Positions 39,816 to 51,162 of a stretch of DNA of 64,000 bases are shown piece by piece; positions within the stretch are counted from its first letter, which is position 1; every line of letters starts with the position of its first letter. The stretch is from Erythrocercus mccallii (taxonomy: Eukaryota; Chordata; Aves; Passeriformes; Dicruridae). The notes below the pieces were generated by a model that had not been told where the DNA came from, did no database searches, and saw only the letters and a program-made list of their open reading frames with translations. The translations under genes and the position numbers were made by a program. The DNA is taken from NCBI GenBank assembly GCA_013397435.1, contig VZRG01002970.1:1-64000 (forward strand). The letters run 5' to 3'.

Positions 39816-42800
39816 CACTGTAAGGAAAATCTATTCCTAACACATCCTCAGTGATAAAGTTTGGGCTGTTGTTAATTCTGTTCCACAGCCACTTCAGTTT
39901 GTTCTGTCTTTCCGTGAATGGTCCAAGTCTCCATGACCTTGGTCATCAGGCATAAGTTTTGTTCCCACAAAGTAGTTCTGCAAAAGCCCATACATTCTTT
40001 TCTTTGGAACCAGACAACACGTCATCTCTGTGGGCTTTTTAAACAAATGTATTTCTGAATTGATGCTATTTCAAAAAAAGTTCAAAAAAAGTTCTGTATA
40101 TGCTTTTCACAGCATGGTGTGGCACACACCAGCAGCTGAGTTATAGCCATAAGCACACCAAATTTACTATAAGTTCTTGTCATCATAACTGCATTTAACA
40201 TCATGCACTAACGCAGTAGTGTTAAACTCTGACATGGTTCCTGATGAATGTAGTAGAGACTAAAGGCCACAACCTCCCCTCAGAGTAAAAAATGATATGA
40301 ATTTACTACAGGACAGAGCTTTTTATCCCTCCAGTTACAAAGGTATTAAATTTCAGTAAACCTTTCAAAAATGTGTTCTCACGCCTGCCAAGTGGTTTCT
40401 ATTGGCTTTTCTGCAGGACTGTAGTTTGAGTCTCCTTTAGAACATGTGCCAGGACTGTTGGCTACAGTCGATGCGAGCTCAGGGATCTGCACAGCAAGGC
40501 AGCTAAGGGCTGTGGAGGATTTACCCCTCTCTCTTTCAAGGGCCAGCACTGCTTGGGTGGGTGCTGAAGAGCAAGGCTTTCCAGGTGGTGTGAGCAGCGG
40601 CTACCAGACAGAGCTAAGGAAGAATGCTGATCTCCCTGTCCATTATGTATATGGACATAGGGGAAGGTGATCGCATCAAGTTCTGAACTGAGAATCAAGT
40701 GATTTGTTATCAGTTCTCATCTTCATATCTTACTTATTATATAAGTATATATACTTACTTATTATATCTTACTTATCATATTTCTAGGAAAAATTCTACT
40801 TTTTCTATTCTTTAGTATACCTACCACCTTGTACACAGGAATTATAACCTGAAACAGGATCTTTAGATACCACTGGAAGGGCTTAGCTACAGTTAATACA
40901 AACAAAAACAATTCCATCAGATATAAGCTATTTAAAACAGAGAGCAATATATTTAGCTTTAAAAGTGCCCTTTGGTAAGATAGTCTTATTGCTTTTCTCA
41001 TTACTGTGCAGAATTAGAATAACCATTGCCCATGCAAATTAGTTACAAGAAATAATATTTGCAAATAGCAGATGAAAATGAAAGGATTATATTTGGCAAA
41101 CACAACTGCTAGATCAGATTCCCTCAGGCTGGGGGAGGTACAGATCACGCCCTCCGTGCTGCACAGGAATACCTCAGTGCAGGGAATGGCAGTCTGCACC
41201 ACTGAAGAGGTTTGGCCATTCCAGGAGCCTTCTGGAGAGAGGCAGCAGGACTGAGAGCAGTTTCCAACTCTCACAAGAGCTGTGCAGACAAAGTGCCCAG
41301 TGTGAGCCTTTCACCTGCCCAGCTCTGCCCCCTTGGCAGCAGGTGTTGCACACTCCATTACCACCTATTGGATCTGTGTCAGTACAGGGGTGCAGGAGGT
41401 GTTGTTGCTTTCTTTACAAGCAGATGATTCATTGCTGGGCTCCTTGACCATGGCCCCTATACAGGCTCTATACTGTGATCAACTTCAATTCACATTGAAA
41501 ATCAACAACCAATTCAGAGAGTCCACATAATGCATAAAACTGTTTCCAAGCCCAGACATTCAGACTCAGATATACCTTACATAAGGTGCACATACTTATC
41601 CACACTCATATACACCCATCCTGGAAAGTATAATGCAGGAAAGGTGATTCTAGTGTTAATCTAGTCTAGGATGACAGATGTTAGAAGACATCAAGGAAAA
41701 TCACAATAATAGTATTCTGTCTGGCTACAGCAGCATTAAAGATGCTAATCTGTAACTACAGCTTTCACTTATAATTCAGGCTTTAGCTGCTAAACAAACT
41801 AAATAATTTATCAAGTACAATATGTTCTAACTCTGCAGCTTGCAAAAACTGCAGCCATACCTTTATTTCAAAGAGTCACCAAATGGTGGAAATGTCAAGC
41901 TCTTCCTTAAAGTGCATCTTCCTCAATTCCCTCGGTAGATAGCACTGAATTTTTTTTCCTGAAGATGTTTTATTGTTTTTCTACTTTTCATCAGGGTGGG
42001 GTTACCATGGCAATAAAGTAGGATGTCTTGCTGGATTTCACCTTTACTGTCTTGCTTCATATGGTTCTCTCTCCTCAGAGCAAACATGGTGGACGCAATG
42101 CACATACAGATGTCTGATTTCAGATTTCTTTCTCGAGTGCGCTTGGCAGCTGCTCTCCTGAGACAGGAAAAGCAGCACTTCGCAGGCAGCAATTCACTTT
42201 ACATTCCTCTTCCCACTCTCCAGTGGCCACCATCACGTCTCCCTTGCTTTGTGAGCTCTCTTTTAAGATGGACAAAGCTTTTCATGAAAGACTAGGTTCC
42301 AGTGTAAACAAAACCTTTTGCTTATGCACTTCGATTAACCAAATGACCAAATCAATTCTCCTTTCAAAGTTAGTTGAGGTAAAGTGGCAAAATATGCTGC
42401 AATAGATATAACACCCATGACATATCACAGCAGTCTTCCCAGAGTTACCCCAGTTACTGGATTTAAAAGGCTGAGCTAAGGTTGTGGTGCTATGCCAGTG
42501 AACTGAGTCTCACCTTTCCCTGTGTCAGCGTTTATTGCCATGCCAGTTTTCCCATTTAGATTTCTCTCAGGAAGAAAAAGTTCAAAAATTAAATCACTCA
42601 CTGGGCTGAAGAGTTTTCATTTTATATATATTTCCTGCATCCTTCAAAAATAGATTATAAATCTGTTATCTATATCTGAATTTCACAGTGGTAGCATCTC
42701 AGAAATTCAGATAAAAAGGATGGTAAATGCAGACTTAAGTCACAGTCCTTCAGTGAACATTGCATATTAGCTCTTCTCTCCTTGTGGAGTACCATCAGTG

Positions 42801-44320
42801 GAAATAGCTGAAATTTCAGGATACACTAATGAATAATGCACCCCATGCCACAAAATTATCACTAATATCACAAGTATTTTAAACTCCATATCCAGTAGCT
42901 ATAAATCACAAAAGAATTTTTTAAATGCATGGCATTTTTAATATGATGGGATATTTTCCCATTGGTATTTGGATTCTTCTTTGCAATTCTACCAAAGTAA
43001 AATAGGAATGTACTGATGTTTTCCTTTCTCACTTTCCAATGCTCTGCTTGTAATGGCCAAGCTGAAAAAATGTTTCCCAATTTTCAGGTGAAGGGTATAT
43101 CCTCTGCTTTCCTTCTTCCTCCCTTACTCACTAGAGTAGCATTAAGTTTCCCTTTGATTTTGCTAAAATGCCTTGGCAGAACATCAGTGTCATTTTAAAG
43201 TATCATTACAATATTTGTTCTTCTGACTGTTGGTCTCTGCCTGCCAGTCCCGTTTTTTTCTTGGAAAGATACTATTAGCATAATTATTATTCAAACATTA
43301 TAGCACCCCAGAGATGTGGGCATTGTCTCACTTTTCCATTTAGTTAATGCCACAGGAAACTTACAATCTGGGTAGAAGACAAAAAATAACACATGTACAT
43401 CAAGACAGATAAGAACAGTGCTTTGAGCCTACATGACACTGCATGCTAAGCAGCAGTGATACCAAGCAGCAGCACTGTGATAGTGTCTCTTACTTTCGGT
43501 GCCTTATAATAAAAGAGATTGAAAAGGAATCTCCAGTAGCTGTTCCTTCAGAAGCTCTTCCATAGGATGGAGTACAGCAAAAAGTGTGAAGCTGCTTCTC
43601 TGAAAGTCCTGTGGTTGGTGTAAGACATTGGCTTGTCAGATGAATGGGTGGTAGGAATTGATTTCTTAGCAAACTCAGAAGACTGAAGAAAATCTTCTGT
43701 CATGTGAGAAGGTTTAGTGCACATTCTTTTGCTGACCTGGGACATCTGTTTCCAACATGGTAGTAATGGCCTGCTAATAACCAGCTCACTGCTGCTATCG
43801 TGACGAGGACAATCTGTATTTTAGAAAACAGACTCTACTATTTCCACCCCAAACTGATACTTCTGTGCACAACACATCACAGCTACAGGGATAATCGTGG
43901 TTGTAGGGCAAGCTGTGCCTTGGCTGCTTCACTCCAGGTTATTTTCAGGACTGAGGCCATGCTTCCTGCTACTTTGGACAGGACCAGGCCATCTTGTGCC
44001 TTTTAAACCAAACCTCAGCCCAGTTTATCAATGCACGTGGCACAACTTCAGCTGGCACCAGCTGTGACAGGGCCGATTTTAGTGACCTAAAAGCAAGTTC
44101 TGGACAAAAAAACCTCCAGTGTTCATTCTGTTGCCTGAAATATATGGCATGTGTAGGTCCCTTGCCCTGGAAAGCTGTGCTACATCTGCTGACTTGCTGC
44201 TATTTTAGGAATGCACCAAACCCCAGGAAATATGTGAAAAGAAAAAATCAGAATATTTTTAAAGGTATTTACATTGCTTAACATTTTTATCAGGAAGATT
44301 TCAAATTATTTTTTGTGAAT
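39816..44320. other. Noncoding stretch, no gene recognised
   Basis: No exon or RNA gene was recognised. TTCAAAAAAAG is tandemly duplicated near 40070-40093. A 16-bp perfect palindrome TAAGTATATATACTTA lies at 40742-40757, within a locally duplicated TATCTTACTTAT-type stretch (about 40725-40785). The patches 40446-40620 and 41100-41430 are GC-richer with overlapping short frames. An ATG in good Kozak context (AACATGG) near 42086 opens only about 70 codons with no known domain. Confidence 0.6.
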
Positions 44321-44366
44321 ATTACTATTATCCCCAGATTATAGCTGGTAGGACTCAGACAACATA
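44321..44366 (-). mobile_element. Possible MIR-like SINE relic
   Basis: The plus-strand stretch around ATTACTATTATCCCCAGATT and GGTAGGACTCAGAC resembles the complement of a MIR core 3' part, where a TTATTATCCCC-like run precedes the AAACTGAGGC-type block. A GAGTTAAGTGATG some 35 bp further on would fit the next MIR block. Identity is low and the relic is short, so this is tentative. MIR and related CORE-SINEs are ancient amniote repeats known to persist in birds as scattered fossils. Confidence 0.3.
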
Positions 44367-45362
44367 CAGATCATCTATTTCCTCAAATCCATGGGAGAGT
44401 TAAGTGATGAAATTAGGAATCGGATACCCCATCTTGGCTTTCTATTCCATGTTGTAACTATCACATATCTCCAAGTCATGTACATTTCTGATATTTACAA
44501 TTTAATTCAGCTGCACTCCCTGCCATTTAATTTAATGACAATATGTGCATTTGCAGGAGTGGAGTGAGAAGGCTTATTTTTTGGGCAGGCCATGTGTGCT
44601 GTTTATAGTCTAAAAATCATGTAGTGTGAAAATCTGATGGCTCTTGAAAATATCTTCATGGACATTTTGCTGAGCCTGCCAGGAAAACTGATAATTAACA
44701 AAAGTAATTTTTGTGACAGAAACAAAAAGGCTGAGCATATGTTTTGCTTATAGTCCTATACAATTTCTCTGGATGAAAAATGGAACTTCAACCAGCATTG
44801 AGAAGCATTAGAACTGAAAATACAGTTACCATGTTTACCTTGAATAAAAATAGAATTCAGTTTTTATGTTCAACTGCATTATTAGAAACATCTAAACATT
44901 TGATTAACAAATTTTTCTAGGCCCAAGGACATCTGGCTGAGTTGAGGTGCTGAAGTATGTTATGGTGTGGTATTACCTGCATCAGCATATGTGCTCTATC
45001 CATAACTGATTCAAATAATGTAAATAAACAATACAAAACTGCCTCAGATTTTATTATTCTGGAGGAAGAAGTCAACTGAGGATGATTCCTAACTGCTGCT
45101 GAGAGAAAAAAACTTTCACAGGCTTCACTCCTGTTGAATCAAGGCAATACAATGCAACAGTGCAACTGCAATAAAGATGGACTACACAGGTGTGTTTGAT
45201 ATGTATGCGTCTGAACACATTTATGAAAAGTATTTGATTGTAGCATTTCAAAAAGTCTTGAAGGCCAGTGACATGACTCAGCTTTTATATAATTAATATC
45301 TCAGTAATAGCAGTACTAATGAAATATTGGCACATGTAATCATTTCTGTGGTAAAGTTATTC
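44367..45362. other. Noncoding stretch, no gene recognised
   Basis: AT-rich sequence with no frame of note and no recognisable repeat, apart from the possible continuation of the SINE relic to about 44445. Confidence 0.55.
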
Positions 45363-45398
45363 AGAACTTTCATGTAAACATGAAAGTTCTTTAAGAAC
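45363..45398. repeat. Near-perfect 28-bp palindrome with overlapping arm
   Basis: AGAACTTTCATGT (45363-45375) is followed by AA and then its exact reverse complement ACATGAAAGTTCT (45378-45390). The centre reads TGTAAACA, a forkhead core. A second short inverted repeat, GTTCTT-T-AAGAAC (45386-45398), overlaps the right arm, so two alternative hairpins share it. It could form a cruciform or a short RNA hairpin, or be a paired protein-binding site. Stem length is too short for a standard microRNA precursor. Confidence 0.85.
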
Positions 45399-48009
45399 TA
45401 TCTACATTCACTATATTTTTACTTGGCAACAGGAGTACAAACAGCTCTTGTCTAGGATAGGGGAATGACAATACTCAGTCACCCTTTAATTCACTTACTG
45501 CTGAGGTGCCCAGTAAGTCTGTTAATTGGTAGTGGTCACCTGTGGCAAGAGCAGCAGTAGCCTGGGAAGCAGAGCAAGCACTGTGACCTCCTTTTTCCAG
45601 CTGCTACAAACAACTGTCTATTTAGGAGCATGATTCCAGCTTCTTTCTGCTGACCTGTGCTGGATTCAACTTACTGTTCTAAAAGGAAAAGCCTGGCAAG
45701 GGTCATGAAAACCTTTGAATGCATTTATTTTTAGGATGCTGAAGCAGAGGCTAAGAAGAGATGAGTAAGACTTTGAATAACAGAAGATCACCACTGTTCA
45801 AACAAACAGTGACTATTTGACCTGTAATTGAAGATAGTTCATGGTATCTTATTTTTTGTGGGTATTACACTACCTACATGTAGTCAAAGAGGCAAAGGAA
45901 TTCTGATATCAGCACAATTCATACGATGATGAGCCAGAGCTCTTTCAGTTAAGAACTGAGGTACCTTTTGTCTGTGCAACTGGATGAGAACCATTGCAGT
46001 ACACATTAACCATTGTCTTTATTTCTCCATGTAAGTAGTTCCCTGAAAAGGAATACAATATTAATAATCTTGAAGAGTTGAGAAATTTTTGATATGAACA
46101 TGCTTTATTGTCTTGAAAATTATTCAGATAAACTGAATATTCATACATGTTTATCAAACAGTCCAGATAAGAATACGCTTGTTTTCAGAAATTGAATGCA
46201 ATGTGGCTTAAAAGAGCAAGAAGGAAAATTCCTTTCTGATTAAAGAATACTGTGAAAGGCAGGTCAGCCTCTATTTTAATGTCCATTGTAGAAACACTCT
46301 GTGTGAATTCAAGAGTAATACAAATCTGAAGGATTTAAATCCTGTTTAGGATGAGACAAACCCACAGTTCTTAACAACCACACTGCTCAACCTGAGAGAG
46401 AGAGAGCAGGATTTTATTGCCACTTTCAGAAAGGCTAGAAGCTCTCTCTGGAAACAGGAACCAGTTAGTGTCATCACAGCAGACACCGAGAGATATCAGT
46501 GAGGGCTGTAACTCCAGCCAAGCATCTCAGAACAAAATCAGAGAAACCCTTTAGTGAGAAAGATTCAATGTTAGAGCAAAAGCTTCAGATTATAAAATAG
46601 TGAGGGGGAGAAAAAAGACATGCTGTATAGGTAAAATCTCAGTAGACTGATTCAGTTTTTTCCATGAAGCATTAGCAAGGTTTTAAATAGCTGCAACCTG
46701 CATATTAAAAATGCCCATGTGTATAATACATGAACAAGGGCACCTTGGCTGAATGCATTATGGAACAGAACCGTCATCTTTACCCCCTTCACAACCACAC
46801 TTTTGCTTGCTTATGTGAATAGTCAAGAACAGTGATGAGCACTTATCAAAAGTTAAATCAGGCAATCAATAGATCAAGACTATTTTTTTAATAAGCATTT
46901 CTCCACCAGTTCCTTTCTCTCCACCACTTGCTAAAATCAGGCCATTTCTCTGCAGCTCTTTATTTAGACACTAAGCCTGGAAAATGATCATGTTTCATCT
47001 ACAGACTGACTGAGGCTTTTTTGTGATTCATTCACCTGCTGCTCCAGCAAAGACATAATCCCATCTTCATTTATATACCTCAGAGGCAATTCAGATACAG
47101 GAAAGAATGTCTGCTACCAAAAGGAATCTGCTGCATCTGCTGTGCTTGATATACGTGAAGTGTGGCAAAAATCTCTCTGCAGCTGTTTGTCTTTGTATTT
47201 AGCATGAGACAATGCAATAATGCACTTGTAGGGCAGGAGTGACTTGCTGAGTATTTCAACAAGATATGTAGATTTTATGCTGTACTATTCAAAAAAAAAA
47301 AAAAAAAGAAATAGTGATTTTGACTAGCCATATATTCCTGACCCATAAGCCCATTTCAAGAAACAGAGGCACAGAATTTTTGATCAAAGTAGTTTGATTT
47401 TTCTCCCCTTAAGTATTGTTTCCCTGTGTAACCATTCTGTTGCAGCTCTCAGTAGAAGGACTAGCAATTCTCCTTTTTAATGATGCACTCTAATGATGAA
47501 GAGGAAAAAAAAGTGCAAGTTTTCTGGTCGAGGTAACTCTTGTCTGTGCTGCTGGTTTTTAGCTCTCAAGTGAGTGCAACAATGTATAGCTCCAAGAGAT
47601 GAAGCTTCTGAATTGCTGTTATCAGTGAGAGCTTGCTGAGAAAATGAAGTGCATGCCAACACTTCTATTTCATAGTCCATGGAAATTAACACCATTTTAA
47701 GCCCTGCATGCTGGCCTTTACAGATACCTGGAATGTATTTTTTCCATCTGATTCATGTCTCTGTGAGTCATTTATGGGGCTTTCATATGCAGAGGTGTTT
47801 TTTAGGCTATTTATAATGCTTCTTTGAGGACATTTAAGCCCTCCTTTTTAACAGGGGCTCAGCACACAAGGAAAAGAAGTTTCTTCTGGACAGTAATTTA
47901 CAATTATAGAAATTACAATGATGTTCAGAAGATGAAAATCCCTTCCTATTGTAACCACAAACAATTCCCAAGAGCAGACTTTTATTTACTACATTTCATA
48001 ATAAGTAAG
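45399..48009. other. Noncoding stretch, no gene recognised
   Basis: Includes an A17 tract at 47291-47307; the preceding 200 bp show no polyadenylation signal and no recognisable gene, so a retrocopy tail is not supported. A GAGAGAGAGAGAG run lies near 46396. A MEF2-type CTATTTATAA motif lies near 47809. No exon was recognised. Confidence 0.6.
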
Positions 48010-48076
48010 GAAATCTGGTTTGCCCCTTCTTGTGTGACCTGGACAAATCATATAATCTTGGCAACCCTCAGCATTC
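48010..48076 (+). mobile_element. MIR-type SINE relic
   Basis: AAATCTGGTTTGCCCCTTC, then TTGTGTGACCTGGACAAATC, then CTTGGCAACCCTCAGCATTC follow, in order and spacing, the MIR blocks built around AAATCCTGGCTCTGCC, TGTGTGACCTTGGGCAAGTC and CTGAGCCTCAGTTTCC. Small gaps and many substitutions show great age. It lies within a 165-codon plus-strand open frame (47824-48321), which argues that this frame is not a gene. Family recognition is from memory of the consensus; a repeat search would settle it. Confidence 0.6.
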
Positions 48077-48842
48077 CTATGGCCCAGAGCTGGACAAGAG
48101 TCCAGGATGAAGCAGAGGAGGGGCAGACCCCCCAGCCCTTTGCAGGCTGTGCCACACTGGATGCAGGAGCTGGCAGGAGGGCAGAGCCACAGAGGTCATC
48201 AGCAAGCCTGGGAGACAAAACCTTGGCAATCTACTTTGTACCTGGGAACAAACATCAGTACTGCAGGGAAAAAACAAAAAGTGCAAGAGCACTAAAATGG
48301 CAGAGCTACTATCTTTGCTGAAAGAAAAAAAAAAAAACAGCAGACAAAGACGTTGGCAAATAAAGGGGTTTATTGTTATCTCCAGTGGAGATTTCACTGT
48401 TTTTGTGTTGTGCACCTTCCTATTACATTAAGGGCATGAAATTAAATTTCATTTCTTCTCCAAGACTGTTTGCAAGTTGCTTCCCCATCAACATGTACTC
48501 CTTCAAAATGGCTGGCAAATTTTGAAGATGATAAAACAAAGCAATCAACTCCTGTTTAAAAAGATCAGATAATAGCAAAAAAAAAAAAAAATCTGTCTGC
48601 CTTTTCAAACCCCTGTTGAGATAAAACGGTTTGCATGTGAAAAAATCAGCAACATCCAAGACACAGCACTTTTGTGGGTAGGTTGGAATGGTCTTTTCAG
48701 GGCTTTCTCTTTATTTTGAAAATTTTTAGAGATATATATTTGAACAGACCAAAGAAAGGGATGAGACACCCTAAAAAAAAAGTGTGAAACAATAGTTAAA
48801 TGATGTGTGATTTCATTCTTGCCTAAGGGCATGCTGAATTCA
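48077..48842. other. Noncoding stretch with A-rich tracts
   Basis: A tracts of 13 nt (48325-48337) and 15 nt (48577-48591) are present. The end of the 165-codon frame from the MIR region runs through here. No exon was recognised. Confidence 0.6.
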
Positions 48843-49090
48843 TCAAGAGAGTCCCCCAGGACATTTCATAGTGTAGTGGTACACAGGCTGCTTCCCTGAC
48901 AGGTCATTACTGCACATCATGCTGGGATCCAGCATGCTGGTGGCTGCTGTACCTGCCTTGGTCTCAGGATAGTCCCTGTAAACATAGGTCAAGAACTCTG
49001 TCTTTGGCATCCCAGATGCCCAAGCAGACTCACAGGATGAGTGATTGATTTCCACTACAGGACAGAGCTGTCGGGAAAAGTTATCTACAA
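48843..49090 (-). other. Weak exon or decayed-gene candidate
   Basis: On the minus strand a frame of about 82 codons is open from 49090 to a TGA at 48843-48845. It includes MPKTEFLTYVYRDYPETKAG and ends KQPVYHYTMKCPGGLS, with natural-looking composition and several cysteines. In the same frame, only two stop codons upstream (near 49101 and 49092) separate it from another open stretch, 49289-49101, that starts with a signal-peptide-like MHFSFSLPILLYLLLYSLLL. A CCCGACAG near 49066 could serve as a splice acceptor. I recognise no family. The junction between the two stretches also resembles a MIR fragment (GCCTCAGTTTCTC), which favours noncoding origin. Chance remains the likeliest explanation. 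Confidence 0.15.
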
Positions 49091-51119
49091 TTCAGAAGGT
49101 TTATAGACAGGCTCCTTGAGAAACTGAGGCAAAACCACAGTCAGCTGTGTGGGGCTGGCTTCTTGAGGAACTCCTTTCTAACTTCATGTACAGCAGCAGC
49201 CTCTGAGTGACTGAAATTAATCCATTAAAAAGCAGGAGGGAGTACAACAACAAGTATAGAAGTATAGGAAGACTGAATGAAAAATGCATATTAGAGATGC
49301 ATTAGAATGAGTGAAATGGCAAGGAAAAGACACTTTATTAGTGGGTGCAGTGCAGGCACACCTCTCAGCCACCAGAACTGCCTTTCTGTGCTGCATGGTA
49401 TATCTCAGATGAGAAAACCTGAGCTTGGTATGAGAGTTTTATGTGGCTGTTTTGAAACCCAGGCTGGCTCCTCTGGACTTGCAGAAGGTGTCACTGCACT
49501 GATGGCCCTGGAGAAGGAGGACATCCCCTCCCAAGCAACCTTACTCTGGCAAGAAATTATCATCTGACCTTGGCCCATGTTCTGCCTAGTCAAGTAGCAA
49601 AGCAATAATAGAGTAAAAAAACCTTAGTGCTTGAAGATAGATTGGGCTGGGTTTGATGATCCAAGACCTTTATCTAATTAGGCCTTCAGAAGTTTGCACT
49701 ACTTCTGCAAACTGTTGGTGAATAAATTTTTTTTTTAGTAATAGCTGATGTTTATAAAGATTTTTGAGAGCAAATCACCCAAATATTCTGCTATATAAAT
49801 AGTGCAGCTGTGACAGTTTTAGGGATACATGGAAAAAGGGAAGTACAGTGTTACTTCTGTCCAGCAAAATATTCAGCCTTCCAAAGGCAGGCAAAATTTT
49901 AGGGTTTTCAGACATGCAGGTTATTTAGGTCTGTTTGCATTTAGATTCAGAACCTTAAAAATTAGTTTCCTGGCAGTATTACTCCCCTCCTAAAACTAAA
50001 ATACCAGTTTGGAATAATAACAGATACATGCTCAGGGCATGGCCATGCAATGAGAAAAAAGCTTAAATATTCAATTTTTATGGTAGATTAAAAGAATTTG
50101 ACTTTTGGCCAGCTAAAATAATTTTTCATATCCACTGTGTTCTTCCTATAACTTTTTTTATTACTTGGACACTGAAATCACTTTTTGAAATATGGTAAGA
50201 GAAAACATCTATGTAGCATTAGAGTGGGAGGTGTAATCTGTGGCCTTATTGTTCTTTAAATCTGAATGAACATTTCTTATTATAGTGGAACACAAAAATG
50301 TGGGAATCAATAAATAGTGTTTCAATATGAGCTAGCAGAATTGAGGAAGTGCAATTGGGGGTAGAAAATGGCTAGAGGCTGCTTTGTAGTCTTTACTAAT
50401 CTACAGTGTAAAATCTTCACCTATGTACCTTTCTTCTTTTCTTCTTTCTTGGAAATAACTTCAGTTAGTTTATTGATTTGTTTTTACCCCAGATTTTTAA
50501 ATGGTAAAAGTTGTTGTGACTCCTGGTTTCAGGAGTCCCCTTGACAGCACTTGTAGGCTTGAATCACAGCTACCTCGCATGTTTGGAAAAGCCCTTAGCT
50601 TATGAAGGCCCTGCCAGATCATTGAATGAGAACATCAGAAAACCAAGGTTATCTTACTGTACTTCTTTGCAACAGAAAAGTGTACATTGGTGTTTTATGT
50701 AAGGTTTAATAAGAGCTTCTTCTTTGAGCACTCGTGTTTTTTAGCCAAACACATAATAATATGACAAATAGGAGACAGGGTGTGGAGGACATGTGAACAT
50801 GACTAATCAATGCATCCTCATTCCCTGTTTGATCTGCATTACAGAATTTAATCCTGCTTCTTTGTGGATACAGATGGCTCCTTTGCACTGCAGCCAGCCT
50901 TGGTTTTTCCACATGAAGACAGAAAACAGTGGATAGCCACATGGGAGTACACGGGTGATGAACTGCACAAAGCTAAATTTCTTCGCTTGTTCACATGGCA
51001 ATAACATAATGGAAGTAAACAGATGAAGGAATATAATTCTAGAATAAAGATAAATGTAATACTATACACACAAAAAGCAGCAAGTAAATATAAATGTGCT
51101 TTCCTATCATAGTAGGAAA
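49091..51119. other. Noncoding stretch, no gene recognised
   Basis: Contains the upstream open stretch discussed with the 48.8-49.1 kb candidate, and short overlapping frames around 49307-49605. No transposon or RNA gene was recognised. Confidence 0.55.
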
Positions 51120-51162
51120 TGAGGCTTCTCTGCCTCAGCTTCCCCATCTGTAAGTTGAGTTG
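51120..51162 (+). mobile_element. MIR-type SINE 3' scrap
   Basis: TCTCTGCCTCAGCTTCCCCA followed by TCTGTAAGTTGAG closely follows the MIR block CTCTGAGCCTCAGTTTCC...ATCTGTAAAATGGG. Only about 40 bp is recognisable. It is in the same orientation as the relic at 48.0 kb but 3 kb away, so it is a separate insertion or an unrelated match. Confidence 0.5.

Noticed and set aside
42023..42295. Plus-strand frame containing an ATG in good Kozak context
   Set aside because: Under 95 codons, overlaps an open frame on the other strand, and shows no known domain or splice context.
47080..47307. Processed retrocopy ending in the A17 tract
   Set aside because: No polyadenylation signal, no recognisable gene sequence and no visible target-site duplication around the tract.
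47805..47815. MEF2 site CTATTTATAA
   Set aside because: A single 10-bp AT-rich motif is expected many times by chance in 64 kb and nothing nearby supports it.
47824..48321. 165-codon plus-strand open frame as a gene
   Set aside because: It contains a MIR-type SINE relic and no known domain.
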